Assembly (NCBI GenBank): GCA_019120335.1
Contig: DWVH01000025.1
Coordinates: forward strand, 27,876 to 91,875
DNA: 64,000 nucleotides
Source of the DNA: Candidatus Enterococcus stercoripullorum
GTDB taxonomy: Bacteria > Bacillota > Bacilli > Lactobacillales > Enterococcaceae
Reading direction: 5' to 3'
Position 1 is the first letter of the stretch. The number at the start of each line of letters is the position of its first letter. Positions 25,895 through 37,369 of this stretch are shown here, piece after piece. The notes under the pieces were generated by a model that worked only from the letters and a program-made list of their open reading frames with translations, made no database searches and was not told the DNA's origin. A program made the translations under genes and the position numbers.

Positions 25895-27145
25895 TTAATT
25901 ATTGCGTTTACGACGGAAAAATGGCGGTGTACTTAACTCATCTTCTGCCGGTTTTACTTCTTCTTTGTTAAATGTTTCAAATTCACGTTTTTCAACATTA
26001 TCAAATTGTGCGTCATCTACTTTAGGACGGACATTTTGTTCTTTACGAATATCCCAGTCACCAAATGAATTTTCTTCATTCGTTGTTGGTGCTGTTGGGC
26101 GTGCTTGGTCTAAATCAAGAGCTGGTTTTGGTTGTGTTGTGTGAATTTGGCTAGCACGATGACTGCGACCAGAAGTATTTTCACGTTTACTTGGATCAAT
26201 ACCAGTCGCAATAACAGTTACTCGAATTTCATCGCCTAGTTCTTCATTGATTGAAGTACCAAGGATAATATTTACATCACCACTTGCAGCATGTGCCACA
26301 ATATCTGCTGCATCTTGTGCTTCAAATAAAGTCATATCTAAGCCACCAGTGATGTTTAGTAAGACTTGTTCTGCCCCATCAATAGAAGTTTCTAATAATG
26401 GAGAAGAAATTGCTCGTTTAGTAGCTTCAACCACACGTTCTTCACCACTAGCAACCCCGATACCCATTAAAGCAGTACCTTGATTAGCCATCACAGTTTT
26501 CACATCGGCAAAGTCAAGGTTCACATAACCTGGTGCAGTAATTAAATCAGAAATACCTTGAACCCCTTGACGTAATACATTATCAGCTTCACGGAAAGCT
26601 TGTAACATAGGTGTCTTTTTATCAACGATTTCTAATAAGCGGTTATTTGAGATAATTAATAAAGTATCTACGTTTTCTTTTAATTTAGCGATACCTTCTG
26701 CAGCATAGCGCCCACGTTTTGGACCTTCAAATGTGAATGGACGTGTCACTACCCCAACAGTTAAAGCACCGATTTCTTTAGCGATACGAGCAACGATTGG
26801 CGCAGCACCTGTACCTGTTCCACCACCCATACCAGCAGTGATGAAGACCATATCTGCACCTTCTAATGATTCGCGAATCGCTTCTTCACTTTCTTCAGCA
26901 GCTTTTTGACCCACTTCAGGTTGAGAACCTGCTCCTAAACCACGAGTGAATTTAGGTCCTAATTGGATAACTGTTTCAGCTTTTGAGGCACGTAAAGCTT
27001 GAACATCCGTATTGACTACGATAAATTCAACACCTTTTACGTTTTCTTCAATCATGCGGTTAACGGCATTACCACCGCCACCGCCGACACCGATTACTTT
27101 AATAATCGCGCCAGAATTTACACTATTATCAATTGAAAATTCCAT
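25895..27145 (-). CDS. ftsZ: Cell division protein FtsZ
   Basis: Tubulin-like GTPase that forms the Z ring. 416 residues: GTP-binding [11 protein letters not shown] at 21-31, tubulin signature GGGTGTG at 107-113, T7 loop with [11 protein letters not shown] near 205-215 (catalytic Asp), disordered linker from about 320, and the conserved C-terminal peptide [15 protein letters not shown] that binds FtsA and SepF. Starts 20 bases after ftsA. Confidence 0.98.
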   Translation of the reverse strand: MEFSIDNSVNSGAIIKVIGVGGGGGNAVNRMIEENVKGVEFIVVNTDVQALRASKAETVIQLGPKFTRGLGAGSQPEVGQKAAEESEEAIRESLEGADMVFITAGMGGGTGTGAAPIVARIAKEIGALTVGVVTRPFTFEGPKRGRYAAEGIAKLKENVDTLLIISNNRLLEIVDKKTPMLQAFREADNVLRQGVQGISDLITAPGYVNLDFADVKTVMANQGTALMGIGVASGEERVVEATKRAISSPLLETSIDGAEQVLLNITGGLDMTLFEAQDAADIVAHAASGDVNIILGTSINEELGDEIRVTVIATGIDPSKRENTSGRSHRASQIHTTQPKPALDLDQARPTAPTTNEENSFGDWDIRKEQNVRPKVDDAQFDNVEKREFETFNKEEVKPAEDELSTPPFFRRKRNN

Positions 27146-27165
27146 TATCGATTTCCTCCTATCAA

Positions 27166-28506
27166 CTATTCAAAAAAGTTAGAAAAGAAATTCTTAATCT
27201 TATCTGTGACTTTTTCTTGATGTTCTTCTTCATCATAGTACTTCTCATTTAAATCATAAGTTGTTTGTTCATAATCTGTTTCTTCATCTGGGAGCACTGG
27301 TGTTGGAACAGCCGGTGTAGATGAAGTGGTAGGCACGACGCTTTCTCCAGTAATGGCTGAAACAACCACTTGGGTAATTTCGCTCATACTTGCAGCATAG
27401 TCCACTAAGCTAATGACGTTTGTAAATACTGGATTTCTTAAGCCCATGTGATTTGGAACATGTAATTTCACTGGTGTACCTAAGATTTCTTGTGCTAAAT
27501 CAACCACACCTGGAAGACTAGCTGCCCCACCAGTTAAAACGACACCACCTGGTAAATCAAGCGCATCGATTTCATCTAATACGTCTTTGGCTTTTGTAAA
27601 GATTTGTTCCATACGTGCTTCGATGATTTCTGATAAATAACGTTCATCAATTTTTACTGGTTCTGCCTTACCAATGACATCAACTGGGAATTCTTCGCTT
27701 GCAGATGTACGTGCAGGATAAGCATCACCATAATTAATTTTCAAGGCTTCTGCATTATTAAATGAAGTATTTAAAACAGTTGAAATATCACGAGTGACAT
27801 ATTCGCCACCTTCTTGATTCACGTTAGTAAACTTCAATTGTTTATCATGCATGACAGCTGTTGTTGTTTGACCACCACCGATATCAATGACAATCGTACC
27901 GAAATCTTTTTCACCATCAGATAAAATAGATTCAGTTAAAGCAAGTGGCGTAATAATGGTTTGACCAATTGTTAACCCTGCTTTTTCTACACATTTACGA
28001 ATATTATGAATAATCGTCTTAGGACCAGTAAACATCACACCGTACATTTCAAGGCGAACACCAATCATGCCACGTGGATCTTTAATACCTTCAAAACCAT
28101 CAACCGTAAATTCTTGTGGTAATACTGCAATAATTTGTCTTTCAGGTGGCACTGAACGAACTAATGCTGCAGATGCTACATTACGAACATCTTCGTTTGT
28201 GATTTCTTTAGATTCATTATTTACTGCAATCATCCCTTGGCAGTTTTCGACTTCTAAAAGATTTGCTGGAATACCAACATTCACCGTACGAATTTGAATA
28301 CCTGCTTTTTCTTCTGCTTGTCCCACTGCACGTTTAATTGCTTGGACCGTTTTTTCAATATCAACAATGATTCCGCGATTAATTCCTTCAGACTTCGCAT
28401 TGCCGACACCGATAATATTCATTTGGCTATCAACATATTCAGCGACAACGACTTTCACCGATGTCGTACCAATATCAAGCCCAACATAAATTCCCGTTTT
28501 TGCCAT
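27166..28506 (-). CDS. ftsA: Cell division protein FtsA
   Basis: Actin-like ATPase that anchors FtsZ to the membrane. 446 residues: phosphate loop [15 protein letters not shown] at 7-21, 1C subdomain, [14 protein letters not shown] near 205, [11 protein letters not shown] near 325, a flexible acidic linker, and the C-terminal amphipathic membrane helix [21 protein letters not shown] ribosome site. A separate promoter lies in the 172-base gap after divIB, so ftsA-ftsZ and the genes behind them can be transcribed apart from the upstream cluster. Confidence 0.97.
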   Translation of the reverse strand: MAKTGIYVGLDIGTTSVKVVVAEYVDSQMNIIGVGNAKSEGINRGIIVDIEKTVQAIKRAVGQAEEKAGIQIRTVNVGIPANLLEVENCQGMIAVNNESKEITNEDVRNVASAALVRSVPPERQIIAVLPQEFTVDGFEGIKDPRGMIGVRLEMYGVMFTGPKTIIHNIRKCVEKAGLTIGQTIITPLALTESILSDGEKDFGTIVIDIGGGQTTTAVMHDKQLKFTNVNQEGGEYVTRDISTVLNTSFNNAEALKINYGDAYPARTSASEEFPVDVIGKAEPVKIDERYLSEIIEARMEQIFTKAKDVLDEIDALDLPGGVVLTGGAASLPGVVDLAQEILGTPVKLHVPNHMGLRNPVFTNVISLVDYAASMSEITQVVVSAITGESVVPTTSSTPAVPTPVLPDEETDYEQTTYDLNEKYYDEEEHQEKVTDKIKNFFSNFFE

Positions 28507-28633
28507 GGATGGGGCTCCCTCCTAATTTTTAACTATCAATAGAACAAAATTTGTTCAAACTTAACTTTTTTTTAGTTTTCACTGTTTACAATTCTAACAT
28601 TTTTACCCAATTTTAAAAAGTAGGTAGCGATAA

Positions 28634-28662
28634 ATTATATAAAAAAATCCTAAATTTTGCAA
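28634..28662 (-). promoter_or_regulatory. Predicted ftsA promoter
   Basis: Minus-strand -35 TTGCAA (28657-28662), 17-bp spacer, -10 TATAAT (28634-28639), in the divIB-ftsA gap. Confidence 0.65.
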
Positions 28663-28678
28663 ATTTCTTTAAAGAATC

Positions 28679-29788
28679 TTATGCTTGTGGATTTTCTTGA
28701 ACGCTTTCACTATTTTCAGAGTCACTATCCGACATTTTCTCTGAACTATCCCCTGTTTTTTTCTCCTCTTTTGGATAAGGATAAGTGAATAAACCTACTT
28801 CCATATCCACAATCCCTGGCTCTTGCATATTGCTAGCAACTTTGGCATAGTATGGTAATTTTTTTGTCAATTGATCAATATTGATTAACACTTGATTTTG
28901 ATCATTCATATTTAAGGTTAATAATTGATCATTTTCTGCGCGCGGTGTGGACTTAATTTGTGAAATGCTTTGTTTAAATTCTTCCGGAAGTTTGTGATAT
29001 GCTTTCAGCGTTTTTAAAATTAACTTTTTAGAAGTAAATCCTTCCAATATCGGTAAACCACTTTGTAATTGATCTTGGGTAATCGGATTTTTCAACACTT
29101 GACCATTTTCTAAAATATCATAATACTTATCACCTGTGAGTAAATAAGCCACTCTGTGATATTCTGTCACATTGATTTGAAATTGATTGAAATGAACAAT
29201 TTTCACATTGACCGCTTTAATCCAAGGAGATATTTTTTGAATTTTTTGAATCGCGCTTTGACGTGAAAAATATTGTTCCCATAATGGTTCGTTTATTTTA
29301 AAATTCGCTGTTTTCACAATCTGCTCACTTGGAACTTGCTGATTATGTACAACATCTACCTTAGCTAACTGACCCAAAGGCGAAATGTAATAGATACATC
29401 CTACTAATGGTATCAAAAACAGTGAAATAATCAACGTTAAACGACGATATAGTTTGCGTTGACGATAATCCTTCATCTTAGGCAACTTATCAGAAAAACT
29501 TATATTTTCACGTGTACGCTCCGTTGACTTTTCTGAAGAGAGAATTTCGATAATGGGGCTATCATTTTTTTCTCCCTCTTGTGCAGCTACTTGATCAACT
29601 TCTTTACTATGTTCTTCCAGATGTGCTGAGCCCTCTTGTTCTTTATTTTTTTTCAGGATTTTATCCATCAATGTCTTTTCTTCTAAATACTTTTGATGGG
29701 CTTCTTGCCAAGGTGTAGGCTTTTTTTGACTATTTTCTTTTTTGTCTAGCTTTGATTGCTTTTCCTCTTTTGTACTAATAGTCATCAC
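28679..29788 (-). CDS. divIB: Cell division protein DivIB/FtsQ
   Basis: Bitopic membrane protein of the divisome, forming a complex with FtsL and DivIC. 369 residues: charged cytoplasmic N-terminus of about 125 residues, one membrane span (LTLIISLFLIPLVGCIYYIS), then extracellular POTRA domain (LAKVDVVHNQQVPSEQIVKTA) and the FtsQ beta domain, and an acidic, Ser/Glu-rich tail. It starts at GTG 29788 or ATG 29785, directly after the murG stop. The long N-terminal extension is typical of Lactobacillales. Confidence 0.93.
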   Translation of the reverse strand: MMTISTKEEKQSKLDKKENSQKKPTPWQEAHQKYLEEKTLMDKILKKNKEQEGSAHLEEHSKEVDQVAAQEGEKNDSPIIEILSSEKSTERTRENISFSDKLPKMKDYRQRKLYRRLTLIISLFLIPLVGCIYYISPLGQLAKVDVVHNQQVPSEQIVKTANFKINEPLWEQYFSRQSAIQKIQKISPWIKAVNVKIVHFNQFQINVTEYHRVAYLLTGDKYYDILENGQVLKNPITQDQLQSGLPILEGFTSKKLILKTLKAYHKLPEEFKQSISQIKSTPRAENDQLLTLNMNDQNQVLINIDQLTKKLPYYAKVASNMQEPGIVDMEVGLFTYPYPKEEKKTGDSSEKMSDSDSENSESVQENPQA

Positions 29789-30886
29789 CTACTTTTCAGT
29801 TACTTCTAAAACTAGCTTATACAGCCTTTGTGAGGCATCCACAATTCCTTGACTCTTAGACGCTTTAGACATACTTTGTAAAAGCGTATCATCATTCATA
29901 ATTGAGTCAATCGCTCGCACCAGAAGTTCACCAGTTAAGTCCGCATCTGCAATCACCTTACTTGCACCAATCTTTTCTAAACTTTTGGCATTTTTCGTTT
30001 GGTGATCATTGGTTACATATGGACTTGGAATTAAAATTGATGGTAACCCAAGCGCAGTTAGTTCAGCAATGGAAGTCGCTCCGGCCCGCCCAATGAGTAA
30101 ATCACAGTTGGCCATCACTTCTGCCATATTGTGAATATAAGGTTGAATGGAGATATTCACAAATGCATCCTTAGACATCCCGATTTCTTCTTCAATTTGA
30201 TGGTAATATCTTTCACCTGAAGCATATAACACTTGATAATTTTTTTTCGCTAAGATAGGTAAGGCATTGACAACGGCTTGATTAATTTTTAAGGCACCTT
30301 GACTCCCACCAAAAATTAAAACCGTCTTAACACCTGGTTTTAAATCATATTGCGACAAAACATCACTGCGAACGACTCCTTGCATTTCTTGCGCGCGTGG
30401 ATTACCGACTAGTTCTGTTTTGGCTAGTGGAAAATACTGTCCCGCATCGCTAAAAGCAATCCCAATTTTATCCACATAGCGCGCTAAAAATTTATTCGTA
30501 ATCCCAGGAACGCTGTTTTGCTCATGAATAATTGTCGGAATATGCATGCGGCTAGCCTGGAATACCACTGCACCAGAAACATAGCCACCAGTACCAATCA
30601 CGACGTCTGGTTGAAAATCTCGCAATATTTTCTTTGCTTGACGCATACTTCTAAAAAAGAGTTGCAATGTTTTGAGATTATCCACTGACAAGCTGCGTTT
30701 AAAGCCCTGAATTTCTAAGGTTTGAAAAGGAATATCCGTTTGGGGCAAGATTTTATTTTCTAAGCCGCGTTTTGCTCCGATATACATAAATTCGCTTGTT
30801 GGATCCACTGATTTTACATATTTAATAAAAGCCAAAGCCGGATAAATATGGCCACCAGTTCCCCCACCAGTTAATAATATTTTCAT
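29789..30886 (-). CDS. murG: MurG, lipid II synthase
   Basis: UDP-GlcNAc transferase that adds GlcNAc to lipid I on the inner membrane face. 365 residues, two Rossmann domains: [14 protein letters not shown] at 7-20, [10 protein letters not shown] near 98, and [12 protein letters not shown] near 192. ABA-type donor site [16 protein letters not shown] near 265. Between murD and divIB. Confidence 0.97.
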   Translation of the reverse strand: MKILLTGGGTGGHIYPALAFIKYVKSVDPTSEFMYIGAKRGLENKILPQTDIPFQTLEIQGFKRSLSVDNLKTLQLFFRSMRQAKKILRDFQPDVVIGTGGYVSGAVVFQASRMHIPTIIHEQNSVPGITNKFLARYVDKIGIAFSDAGQYFPLAKTELVGNPRAQEMQGVVRSDVLSQYDLKPGVKTVLIFGGSQGALKINQAVVNALPILAKKNYQVLYASGERYYHQIEEEIGMSKDAFVNISIQPYIHNMAEVMANCDLLIGRAGATSIAELTALGLPSILIPSPYVTNDHQTKNAKSLEKIGASKVIADADLTGELLVRAIDSIMNDDTLLQSMSKASKSQGIVDASQRLYKLVLEVTEK

Positions 30887-30903
30887 GAATTTCCGCTCAT
30901 TTC

Positions 30904-32259
30904 TTATAATTTTTCGATTGCCGCAATAAATTTGTCACCACGGACTTCAAAGTTTGGATATTGATCCCAGCTAGCATTGGCCGGTGATAATAAGACAATA
31001 TCCCCTGCTTGAGCCAATTTAGCTGCAATTGGTACTGCTGTTTCGACATTTTCGGTCATTGTAATGGATGTAACCCCTGCTTGTTTCGCCGCATCAGCTA
31101 ATTTATTCTTGGTTTCACCGAATAAAATAATTGCTTTTAAGCCCTTCAAACTAGGAATTAAGGCATCAAAGGTATTTCCACGGTCTAACCCACCAGCTAA
31201 TAATACAACCTTGCTCAAATCAAAACCAGCTAAAGCCTTTTGTGTAGCTAAAATATTGGTTGCTTTAGAATCATTGTAATAGCGCACCCCAGCAATTTCT
31301 TTAATAAACTGCGTCCGATGTTTCACACCATGAAATTGACTAAGCGCAGATTGAATCGCACTATTTTCGACATGCATTAATTTAGCCACCGCAATTGCAG
31401 CTAAGGCATTTTCGATATTATGGCTGCCTGGAACCCCTAATTGATCAGCTGGCATGACCAATTCATCTTTATAGTACAAATTGCCATCTAGCAAATAGGC
31501 GCCATCGACTTTTTCAGTTGTTGAAAATGCCACTACTTGTGCTTTGGTCGTTTTAGCTAATTCACGAACCTCTTCTTGTTGCCAGTTAAGTACAAGATAA
31601 TCATCCGCAGTCATATTCGCTTGGATTTTCCACTTTGAGGCTACATAATCAGCTCTCGTTTGGTGATAGTCAATATGCGCTTCATAAAGATTCGAAATCA
31701 CTGCAATATGTGGATGAAAACTTTGTGTCCCTTTCAATTGGAAACTAGATAATTCCATAACTAACTCATCATCACTTGTTGCTTCTTGGGCCACAGAACT
31801 AGCTGGATAACCGATATTTCCTGATAAACGTGCTTGACCTTTTGTACGATTTTCATTTAAAATCGTCGCAATCATCGTAGTCGTCGTGGTTTTACCATTG
31901 GTTCCGGTAATACCGATAATTGGTGCTTCACTAATCAAATAAGCTAATTCCACTTCAGTAATCACTGGAATATGAAGTTCTAAAGCACGTGCAACCATTG
32001 GATGCGTATAAGGAATACCTGGATTTTTGACCATTAAACTAAATCCTTCATCCACCAACTCAATCGGATGGCTACCGGTAATAACGGTAATGCCGGCTTC
32101 CAATAATTCCTGTGCTTGAGGATTTTCATTAAAAGGTTTACCATCATTAACGGTAACAAGTGCACCCAAATCGTGTAACAATTTGGCCGCACTTACTCCG
32201 CTCTTTGCTAATCCTAAAACTAATACTTTTTCATTTTGAAATTTTGTCACTTTCTTCAT
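30904..32259 (-). CDS. murD: MurD, UDP-MurNAc-L-alanine:D-glutamate ligase
   Basis: ATP-dependent ligase that adds D-Glu to UDP-MurNAc-L-Ala. 451 residues: N-terminal Rossmann fold [20 protein letters not shown] loop [12 protein letters not shown] near 115, central YNDSKATN near 320, and a C-terminal ligase domain with [18 protein letters not shown] near 425. Between mraY and murG; murE and murF are absent from this cluster and must be elsewhere. Confidence 0.97.
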   Translation of the reverse strand: MKKVTKFQNEKVLVLGLAKSGVSAAKLLHDLGALVTVNDGKPFNENPQAQELLEAGITVITGSHPIELVDEGFSLMVKNPGIPYTHPMVARALELHIPVITEVELAYLISEAPIIGITGTNGKTTTTTMIATILNENRTKGQARLSGNIGYPASSVAQEATSDDELVMELSSFQLKGTQSFHPHIAVISNLYEAHIDYHQTRADYVASKWKIQANMTADDYLVLNWQQEEVRELAKTTKAQVVAFSTTEKVDGAYLLDGNLYYKDELVMPADQLGVPGSHNIENALAAIAVAKLMHVENSAIQSALSQFHGVKHRTQFIKEIAGVRYYNDSKATNILATQKALAGFDLSKVVLLAGGLDRGNTFDALIPSLKGLKAIILFGETKNKLADAAKQAGVTSITMTENVETAVPIAAKLAQAGDIVLLSPANASWDQYPNFEVRGDKFIAAIEKL

Positions 32260-32276
32260 CTTTCATCCCTCGCTTT

Positions 32277-33242
32277 TTACAATACAATCATCAAAGTGAC
32301 CACTGAACAAATCACAGCAATCAACCAGAATACGATATCGATCTTCCACTCTGACCAACCACTCATCTCAAAATGGTGGTGAATCGGTGACATCTTAAAG
32401 ATACGTTTGCCTGTTAATTTAAAGGAAGTCACTTGCAACATCACACTAGCTGTTTCGATCACATAGATTAAGCCAACTAATAATAAGGTCCATTCTTGAT
32501 GTAATAAAATCGAAATCGAAGCCAAAAGCCCCCCTAAAGCTAGTGAACCAACATCCCCCATGAAAATTTTAGCAGGTTTATGATTATATGGGAAGAAGCC
32601 AACTAAGCCACCCACCACACTAATACATACAAGTAAGATATCATATTGTTTTTGATGCCAAGCGATTATCGCATACGTTAAGAAAGAAATTGTGCCTAAT
32701 CCAGAGACTAAACCGTCAATCCCATCTGTTAAATTGACTGCATTTGAAAAACCAACTAACCAAAAAACGATAAACAAACCATATAGATAAGATAATGGGA
32801 TTTCAATTGTAAAGAAGTTTAGCGTGTTTGGTTGTTTATCAACTAAAAAGATTAGATAAAAGACTACCCCACCAATGATTTGGCCGATTAGCTTTTGTAA
32901 AGATTTCAAACCAAGATTTCGTTTCATAAAAATCTTAATAAAATCATCTAAAAAGCCCAGTGTGCCATAAAGAAGAAAGACAAATAGTAAAATAAATAGC
33001 GTAGGGGTTAACAGTTTTAGCCAAACAGCTGCCCAAATGCTGGTTACAATCGCTGCTAAGCTAAATACAAAACCTCCCATCGTCGGGGTCCCTGCTTTTA
33101 CATTATGCCATTTTGGTCCTTCATCACGAATCTCTTGACCATATTTTTTCATTTGAAAGTAATGGATAAACAGTGGCATAAAGGCAAAGGTAAAGCCAAA
33201 TCCACTTGCAAAAGGTAAGAAAAATTTTGTTAGTTCCATCAT
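32277..33242 (-). CDS. mraY: MraY, phospho-MurNAc-pentapeptide translocase
   Basis: Integral membrane enzyme that makes lipid I from UDP-MurNAc-pentapeptide and undecaprenyl phosphate. 321 residues, about ten membrane spans; catalytic loops DFIKIFMKRNLGLKSLQK (near 105), NAVNLTDGIDGL (near 168) and the C-terminal FKMSPIHHHFE motif (near 283). Target class of tunicamycin-like and other nucleoside inhibitors. Between pbpB and murD. Confidence 0.97.
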   Translation of the reverse strand: MMELTKFFLPFASGFGFTFAFMPLFIHYFQMKKYGQEIRDEGPKWHNVKAGTPTMGGFVFSLAAIVTSIWAAVWLKLLTPTLFILLFVFLLYGTLGFLDDFIKIFMKRNLGLKSLQKLIGQIIGGVVFYLIFLVDKQPNTLNFFTIEIPLSYLYGLFIVFWLVGFSNAVNLTDGIDGLVSGLGTISFLTYAIIAWHQKQYDILLVCISVVGGLVGFFPYNHKPAKIFMGDVGSLALGGLLASISILLHQEWTLLLVGLIYVIETASVMLQVTSFKLTGKRIFKMSPIHHHFEMSGWSEWKIDIVFWLIAVICSVVTLMIVL

Positions 33243-33255
33243 TAACTCCTACTTA

Positions 33256-35475
33256 TTAATCATTTTCTTTTAAGGTAAAGGTAATTGATTTTTTATCTGT
33301 TAAAGTTTCATAAGGTTGAATACTTTGGTTCACACAATAACCACTACCATTAAATTTCACTTTGATATCTAAAATACTACCAAACTTCACTAAGTCCGCT
33401 TTCGACCAACCAGACACATCTGGCATATAAGCATTTTCACCCTTCGCTAAAAGAATGATTTTTTCATTCGGTAAGACTTTGATACCGGCTTTCAAGGATT
33501 GCGCCGTCACTTTTTCGCCATTACCAATGACCACGACATCTAGGCCACGTTTTTCAGCTAGGTTCGCAGCAGCAACACTACTCATGCCTGTGAATTTATC
33601 CACGGTTACTTTTTCAGTACTCTTTTCAGTAGTTTCAGGTGCGGCTACCGTTTCATCTTGAAGGTCCATCGCACGTTTTAGTAACGGATTTGCCACACTT
33701 GGTAAAATCGTTCCATCGTTTTCTTTTGGCAATTTCACCGTTAGATATAAAACATATTCCGGCTCTTCAGAAGGGACCATCAAAACAATAGAATATAGGT
33801 TAGAATTAGCACCTTGGAGATAGCCACCAGAACCTGAAGCGACCTCCGCAGTACCCGTTTTAGCCGAAATATTATAGCCTGGCACGCTATATTTGCCATA
33901 AGCATTACCATAATCTTTATTTTCAACAACATCTCGCATATATTCGCGGACTTTACGAGCAGCATTTTCACTAATTGGCTTGCCGACGACTTCTGTTTGC
34001 GTAATCGCCTTTTTATTCGTTGTATGATCGACAATTTCTTTTATAAAGTGTGGTTTAACCATAGTCCCGTTATTCGAAACCGCCGTAAATGCTTGCAACA
34101 TTTGGAAGTTTGTTACAGCAATCCCTTGACCAAAGGATGTCATCGCGTGAGAAACTACATTGTCCTCTGGCAACATCCCCGGACTTTCACCCAGTATACC
34201 AGCATTTGTACTTTGACCAAAGCCGAATTGTTTTAAATATCTTTGCCAACGGTCTTGCATACGTTGCTCTAACATAACCATCCCTTTGTTACTAGACCAA
34301 GAAAGCGCCTGACGCATGGTTAAAGTACCTAAAGCCCCATGATCCCAGTCATCAATCACCGTATCAGCAATCTTGATTTGACCAGATTGATAACTTTCAT
34401 TCTCATTAAATACCCCTTGATCAATTGCTGCGGAGGTCATAAGAATTTTCATTGTTGACCCTGGTTCATATGTTTCTTGTAATAATAAATTCAACCAAGT
34501 AAAATCTTTGCCACCCAATGTTGATTTATCTTCAGGATTGAAAGAAGGTTGTTGGGCAGCGGCTAAAATCTCCCCAGTTTTCGCATTCATTAAGACACCA
34601 GTCATGTTTTCTGGCTTGCTTTTCTTGTAAGCTTCAGTCAATAAAGAATCTAAATAAGTTTGGAGACGACTATCTAAAGTAGTATAGATATCTTTTCCAT
34701 CAACTGCGGCCTTTTTCTCAGCAACCGTACCAGGCAATGGGTTTTGATAATTATCTTTTTGATAGGTAATCTTGCCATCTGTACCTTTTAAGACATCATT
34801 ATACGCTTCTTCAATGCCAAGTTTTCCGACTAAGCGTTCTTCATTATTCTTCACAGCAATATCCGCATAACCAATTAAATGAGAAGAAAATTGGCCATTT
34901 GGATAGATTCGCGAAGGATGACTATTGAAATATAACCCTTTGCTTTTACGAGATTTTAATTCTTTTTCAATTGCTTGTTTTTGTTGCAAAGTAATATCTT
35001 TAGCAGCCGAAATTTCTACTTGATAAGGACGTACTTTTTTGTTATAAGCCGTATTTAAAATTTTCTCTACTTTACTTTTACTGGTTCCAACCTTATCATG
35101 TAGCACTTCTGCAATATTACTAAAATCTTTTGGCTCAGCATATAATTTGGTCTTACCTTGTACGTAGGTATCAGAGAGTACCACATAAGCAGAATAAGAG
35201 GTCGCATCTTCAGCAATTGCAATGCCATTTCGATCATAAATGGTCCCTCGCTTGGCTGTAATCACCTCTGAACCTTTGTATAATTCGGTCGTACGCTGCT
35301 TTAAAGATATATCGCCTACATTACCGACTAGTACAATATAACCCAAACGTAAAACAAATAAAAAGAACAACGCAATAGTGGTAAGAAAGAATAAGATTCC
35401 GACTTTTTTGCGGTTGTTCGTAGTAGTTAGATTCTTTTTTTTAAGAAACTTATCAATTTTTTGTTTATAAGTCAT
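33256..35475 (-). CDS. pbpB: Septal penicillin-binding protein 2x/2B (FtsI type) with PASTA domains
   Basis: Bitopic class B transpeptidase for septal wall synthesis. 739 residues: one N-terminal membrane span (KVGILFFLTTIALFFLFVLR), dimerisation/pedestal domain, transpeptidase domain with STMK near 340 (active Ser), SSN near 395 and KTGTAEV near 538, and two C-terminal PASTA domains (VTVDKFTGMSSVAAANLA and ENAYMPDVSGWSKADLVK onward). The ATG directly follows the ftsL stop. PASTA-bearing FtsI proteins are the rule in Lactobacillales. Confidence 0.96.
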   Translation of the reverse strand: MTYKQKIDKFLKKKNLTTTNNRKKVGILFFLTTIALFFLFVLRLGYIVLVGNVGDISLKQRTTELYKGSEVITAKRGTIYDRNGIAIAEDATSYSAYVVLSDTYVQGKTKLYAEPKDFSNIAEVLHDKVGTSKSKVEKILNTAYNKKVRPYQVEISAAKDITLQQKQAIEKELKSRKSKGLYFNSHPSRIYPNGQFSSHLIGYADIAVKNNEERLVGKLGIEEAYNDVLKGTDGKITYQKDNYQNPLPGTVAEKKAAVDGKDIYTTLDSRLQTYLDSLLTEAYKKSKPENMTGVLMNAKTGEILAAAQQPSFNPEDKSTLGGKDFTWLNLLLQETYEPGSTMKILMTSAAIDQGVFNENESYQSGQIKIADTVIDDWDHGALGTLTMRQALSWSSNKGMVMLEQRMQDRWQRYLKQFGFGQSTNAGILGESPGMLPEDNVVSHAMTSFGQGIAVTNFQMLQAFTAVSNNGTMVKPHFIKEIVDHTTNKKAITQTEVVGKPISENAARKVREYMRDVVENKDYGNAYGKYSVPGYNISAKTGTAEVASGSGGYLQGANSNLYSIVLMVPSEEPEYVLYLTVKLPKENDGTILPSVANPLLKRAMDLQDETVAAPETTEKSTEKVTVDKFTGMSSVAAANLAEKRGLDVVVIGNGEKVTAQSLKAGIKVLPNEKIILLAKGENAYMPDVSGWSKADLVKFGSILDIKVKFNGSGYCVNQSIQPYETLTDKKSITFTLKEND

Positions 35476-35889
35476 TTACTTCACTTTCCTTAAATTATCA
35501 TCATTAATTGATAACCCTAATTTTTCAGCAATTTGTTTAATCCTGTCAGCTTTTGATAGTTCATTTTTTTCTTGCTGTAAGCGAGTAATTTCTTTTTCAT
35601 TCACTTTAATTTCATTCTCAACTATTGAGATATCGTGTTCCACCTGATTGATTGAAGTGCGGATATAAATCATCCCTAGCGCCACAACAACGACAAAAAG
35701 TAGGATAGAAACAGCAATCACTTTTTCAACTAAGCTAATTCGTTCCAACTTATTAGCTGCTGAAACACCAGCATTGTTAATAGCGGGCCGTTTGACTTCT
35801 TCGATCACAAAGCTATTCATTTGTTCAGTTGGTTGATTCATTGATGTATCGATATCAAATGAATACTCTTGATATTTCAATTCAGCCAT
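35476..35889 (-). CDS. ftsL: Cell division protein FtsL
   Basis: Small bitopic divisome protein. 137 residues: cytoplasmic N-terminus, a membrane span near 57-77 (VIAVSILLFVVVVALGMIYI) and an extracellular coiled coil (VEHDISIVENEIKVNEKEI with LQQEKNEL) ending in a LGL motif. Little sequence conservation is expected; the call rests on topology and the position between rsmH and pbpB. It ends with its stop directly before the pbpB ATG. Confidence 0.92.
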   Translation of the reverse strand: MAELKYQEYSFDIDTSMNQPTEQMNSFVIEEVKRPAINNAGVSAANKLERISLVEKVIAVSILLFVVVVALGMIYIRTSINQVEHDISIVENEIKVNEKEITRLQQEKNELSKADRIKQIAEKLGLSINDDNLRKVK

Positions 35890-35893
35890 TGCC

Positions 35894-36850
35894 CTACTCC
35901 TTCATCATTACTTTTTCCGCTACTCTCAACTTTGCACTGCGCGAACGATTATTTTCTGCCAATTCTTCTTTTGAGGCAGTTATCGGTTTTTTATTCACTA
36001 ACTTTAAGATAGGTTTGTATTCATCTGGAATCACAGGTAAGCCAGGTGGTAAATCACGCACTTGACTGTATTCCTTAAACATCGTTTTTACAATACGATC
36101 TTCTAATGAATGGAATGTAATCACACTTACTCTGCCATTAAGGTTTAATAATGCGATTGCTTGTTCTAAAGATTCTTCCACTGCTCCTAGCTCATCATTG
36201 ACCGCAATACGAATCGCTTGAAAAATCCGTTTGGCTGGATGTCCACCATTACGTCTAGCCGGAGCAGGAATCGCGCTTTTAATAATATCCACTAGTTCAC
36301 CCGTTGTTTTAATTGGGTGTTTTGCGCGTACTCTTTCTATTTCACGAGCAACCTGCTTTGAAAATTTTTCTTCACCATAACGAAAGAAAATCTTTACTAA
36401 TTCTTGATAGCTATATTCATTTACAACATGATAAGCACTAAAATCTGCTTCTTGATTCATGCGCATATCTAATGGTGCATCTTGATGATAGCTAAATCCA
36501 CGCTCAGCTTCATCTAGTTGCGGAGAAGAAACCCCTAAATCATAAATAATGCCATCTACTCCATTTACACCTAATTCATTTAAACGCACTTGCAATTCGC
36601 GAAAATTCGCTTTAATAAATGTCACTTGATTGGCATCTACATATTTTTTCAAGCGAATCTTTGCATGGTCAATCGCTTTTTGGTCTTGGTCAAAGGCATA
36701 TAAATGACCTTCACTTGATAATTGAGATAAGATATATTCACTATGCCCAGCTCCACCAAGCGTACAATCTACATATATACCATTTGGTTTAATCTCAAGT
36801 GCATCTACGGTTTCGTGTTTCATAACTGTATAATGCTGGAACTGAACCAT
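35894..36850 (-). CDS. rsmH: 16S rRNA m4C1402 methyltransferase RsmH (MraW)
   Basis: SAM-dependent N4-methyltransferase for C1402 of 16S rRNA. 318 residues: [13 protein letters not shown] at 6-18, SAM motif [15 protein letters not shown] near 28-42, [18 protein letters not shown] near 105, and C-terminal [16 protein letters not shown]. Second gene of the dcw cluster, 4 bases before ftsL. Confidence 0.97.
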   Translation of the reverse strand: MVQFQHYTVMKHETVDALEIKPNGIYVDCTLGGAGHSEYILSQLSSEGHLYAFDQDQKAIDHAKIRLKKYVDANQVTFIKANFRELQVRLNELGVNGVDGIIYDLGVSSPQLDEAERGFSYHQDAPLDMRMNQEADFSAYHVVNEYSYQELVKIFFRYGEEKFSKQVAREIERVRAKHPIKTTGELVDIIKSAIPAPARRNGGHPAKRIFQAIRIAVNDELGAVEESLEQAIALLNLNGRVSVITFHSLEDRIVKTMFKEYSQVRDLPPGLPVIPDEYKPILKLVNKKPITASKEELAENNRSRSAKLRVAEKVMMKE

Positions 36851-36874
36851 TCTCTAAATCCTCATTTCAATCTT

Positions 36875-37306
36875 TTATAATCCAAAATCAATCATTGACT
36901 CAGCAATCTCGTCAAAGTTTTCTTCAGCAGCATCCGTAAATGCTTGCCAACGTGTTTCATCCCAAATCTCGATACGATTACTCACCCCAACAATCACACA
37001 ACTCTTTTCTAAATTGGCATGTTGACGTAAACTTTGGGGGATATTAATGCGACCTTGTTTGTCAAGTTCACATTCAGTGGCAGCCGAATAGAAGAAGCGC
37101 ACGAAAAGACGAGCATCTTTTTTAGCTAGAGGCATTTCGTTTAGTTTTGCCTCTAACTTTTCCCATTCGTCTTGAGGATAGCCAAATAAGCAGCCATCTA
37201 ATCCCCTAGTTACGACGAAATTTTCGCCTAACTTTTCTCTAAATTTAGCAGGGATAATTAAACGGCCTTTCGCGTCTATTGAATGTTGAAATTCACCCAT
37301 AAACAT
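36875..37306 (-). CDS. mraZ: Transcriptional regulator MraZ
   Basis: AbrB-like ring-forming DNA-binding protein that represses the dcw operon from its own promoter. 143 residues, two MraZ repeats: [20 protein letters not shown] (1-20) and [19 protein letters not shown] (near 75-93). The frame opens 5 codons upstream, but AAATGGAGGAAATTTCG supplies the ribosome site for the ATG at 37306, which gives the family N-terminus. Direct repeats with a GTGG core lie 20-65 bases upstream. Confidence 0.96.
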   Translation of the reverse strand: MFMGEFQHSIDAKGRLIIPAKFREKLGENFVVTRGLDGCLFGYPQDEWEKLEAKLNEMPLAKKDARLFVRFFYSAATECELDKQGRINIPQSLRQHANLEKSCVIVGVSNRIEIWDETRWQAFTDAAEENFDEIAESMIDFGL

Positions 37307-37324
37307 CGAAATTTCCTCCATTTA

Positions 37325-37369
37325 CCACTTAGTACCCTTAGTCTACCACATTCCCCCACTTTCTACCAC
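37325..37369 (-). promoter_or_regulatory. MraZ-type direct repeats in the mraZ leader
   Basis: Minus-strand GTGG cores at 37366-37369, 37356-37359, 37346-37349 and 37325-37328, with a degenerate AGGG at 37335-37338: five sites at 10-11-bp steps, all on one helix face. They lie just upstream of the mraZ ribosome site. MraZ of other bacteria binds short G-rich direct repeats (TGGGN or AAAGTG) in the same place. Confidence 0.75.
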
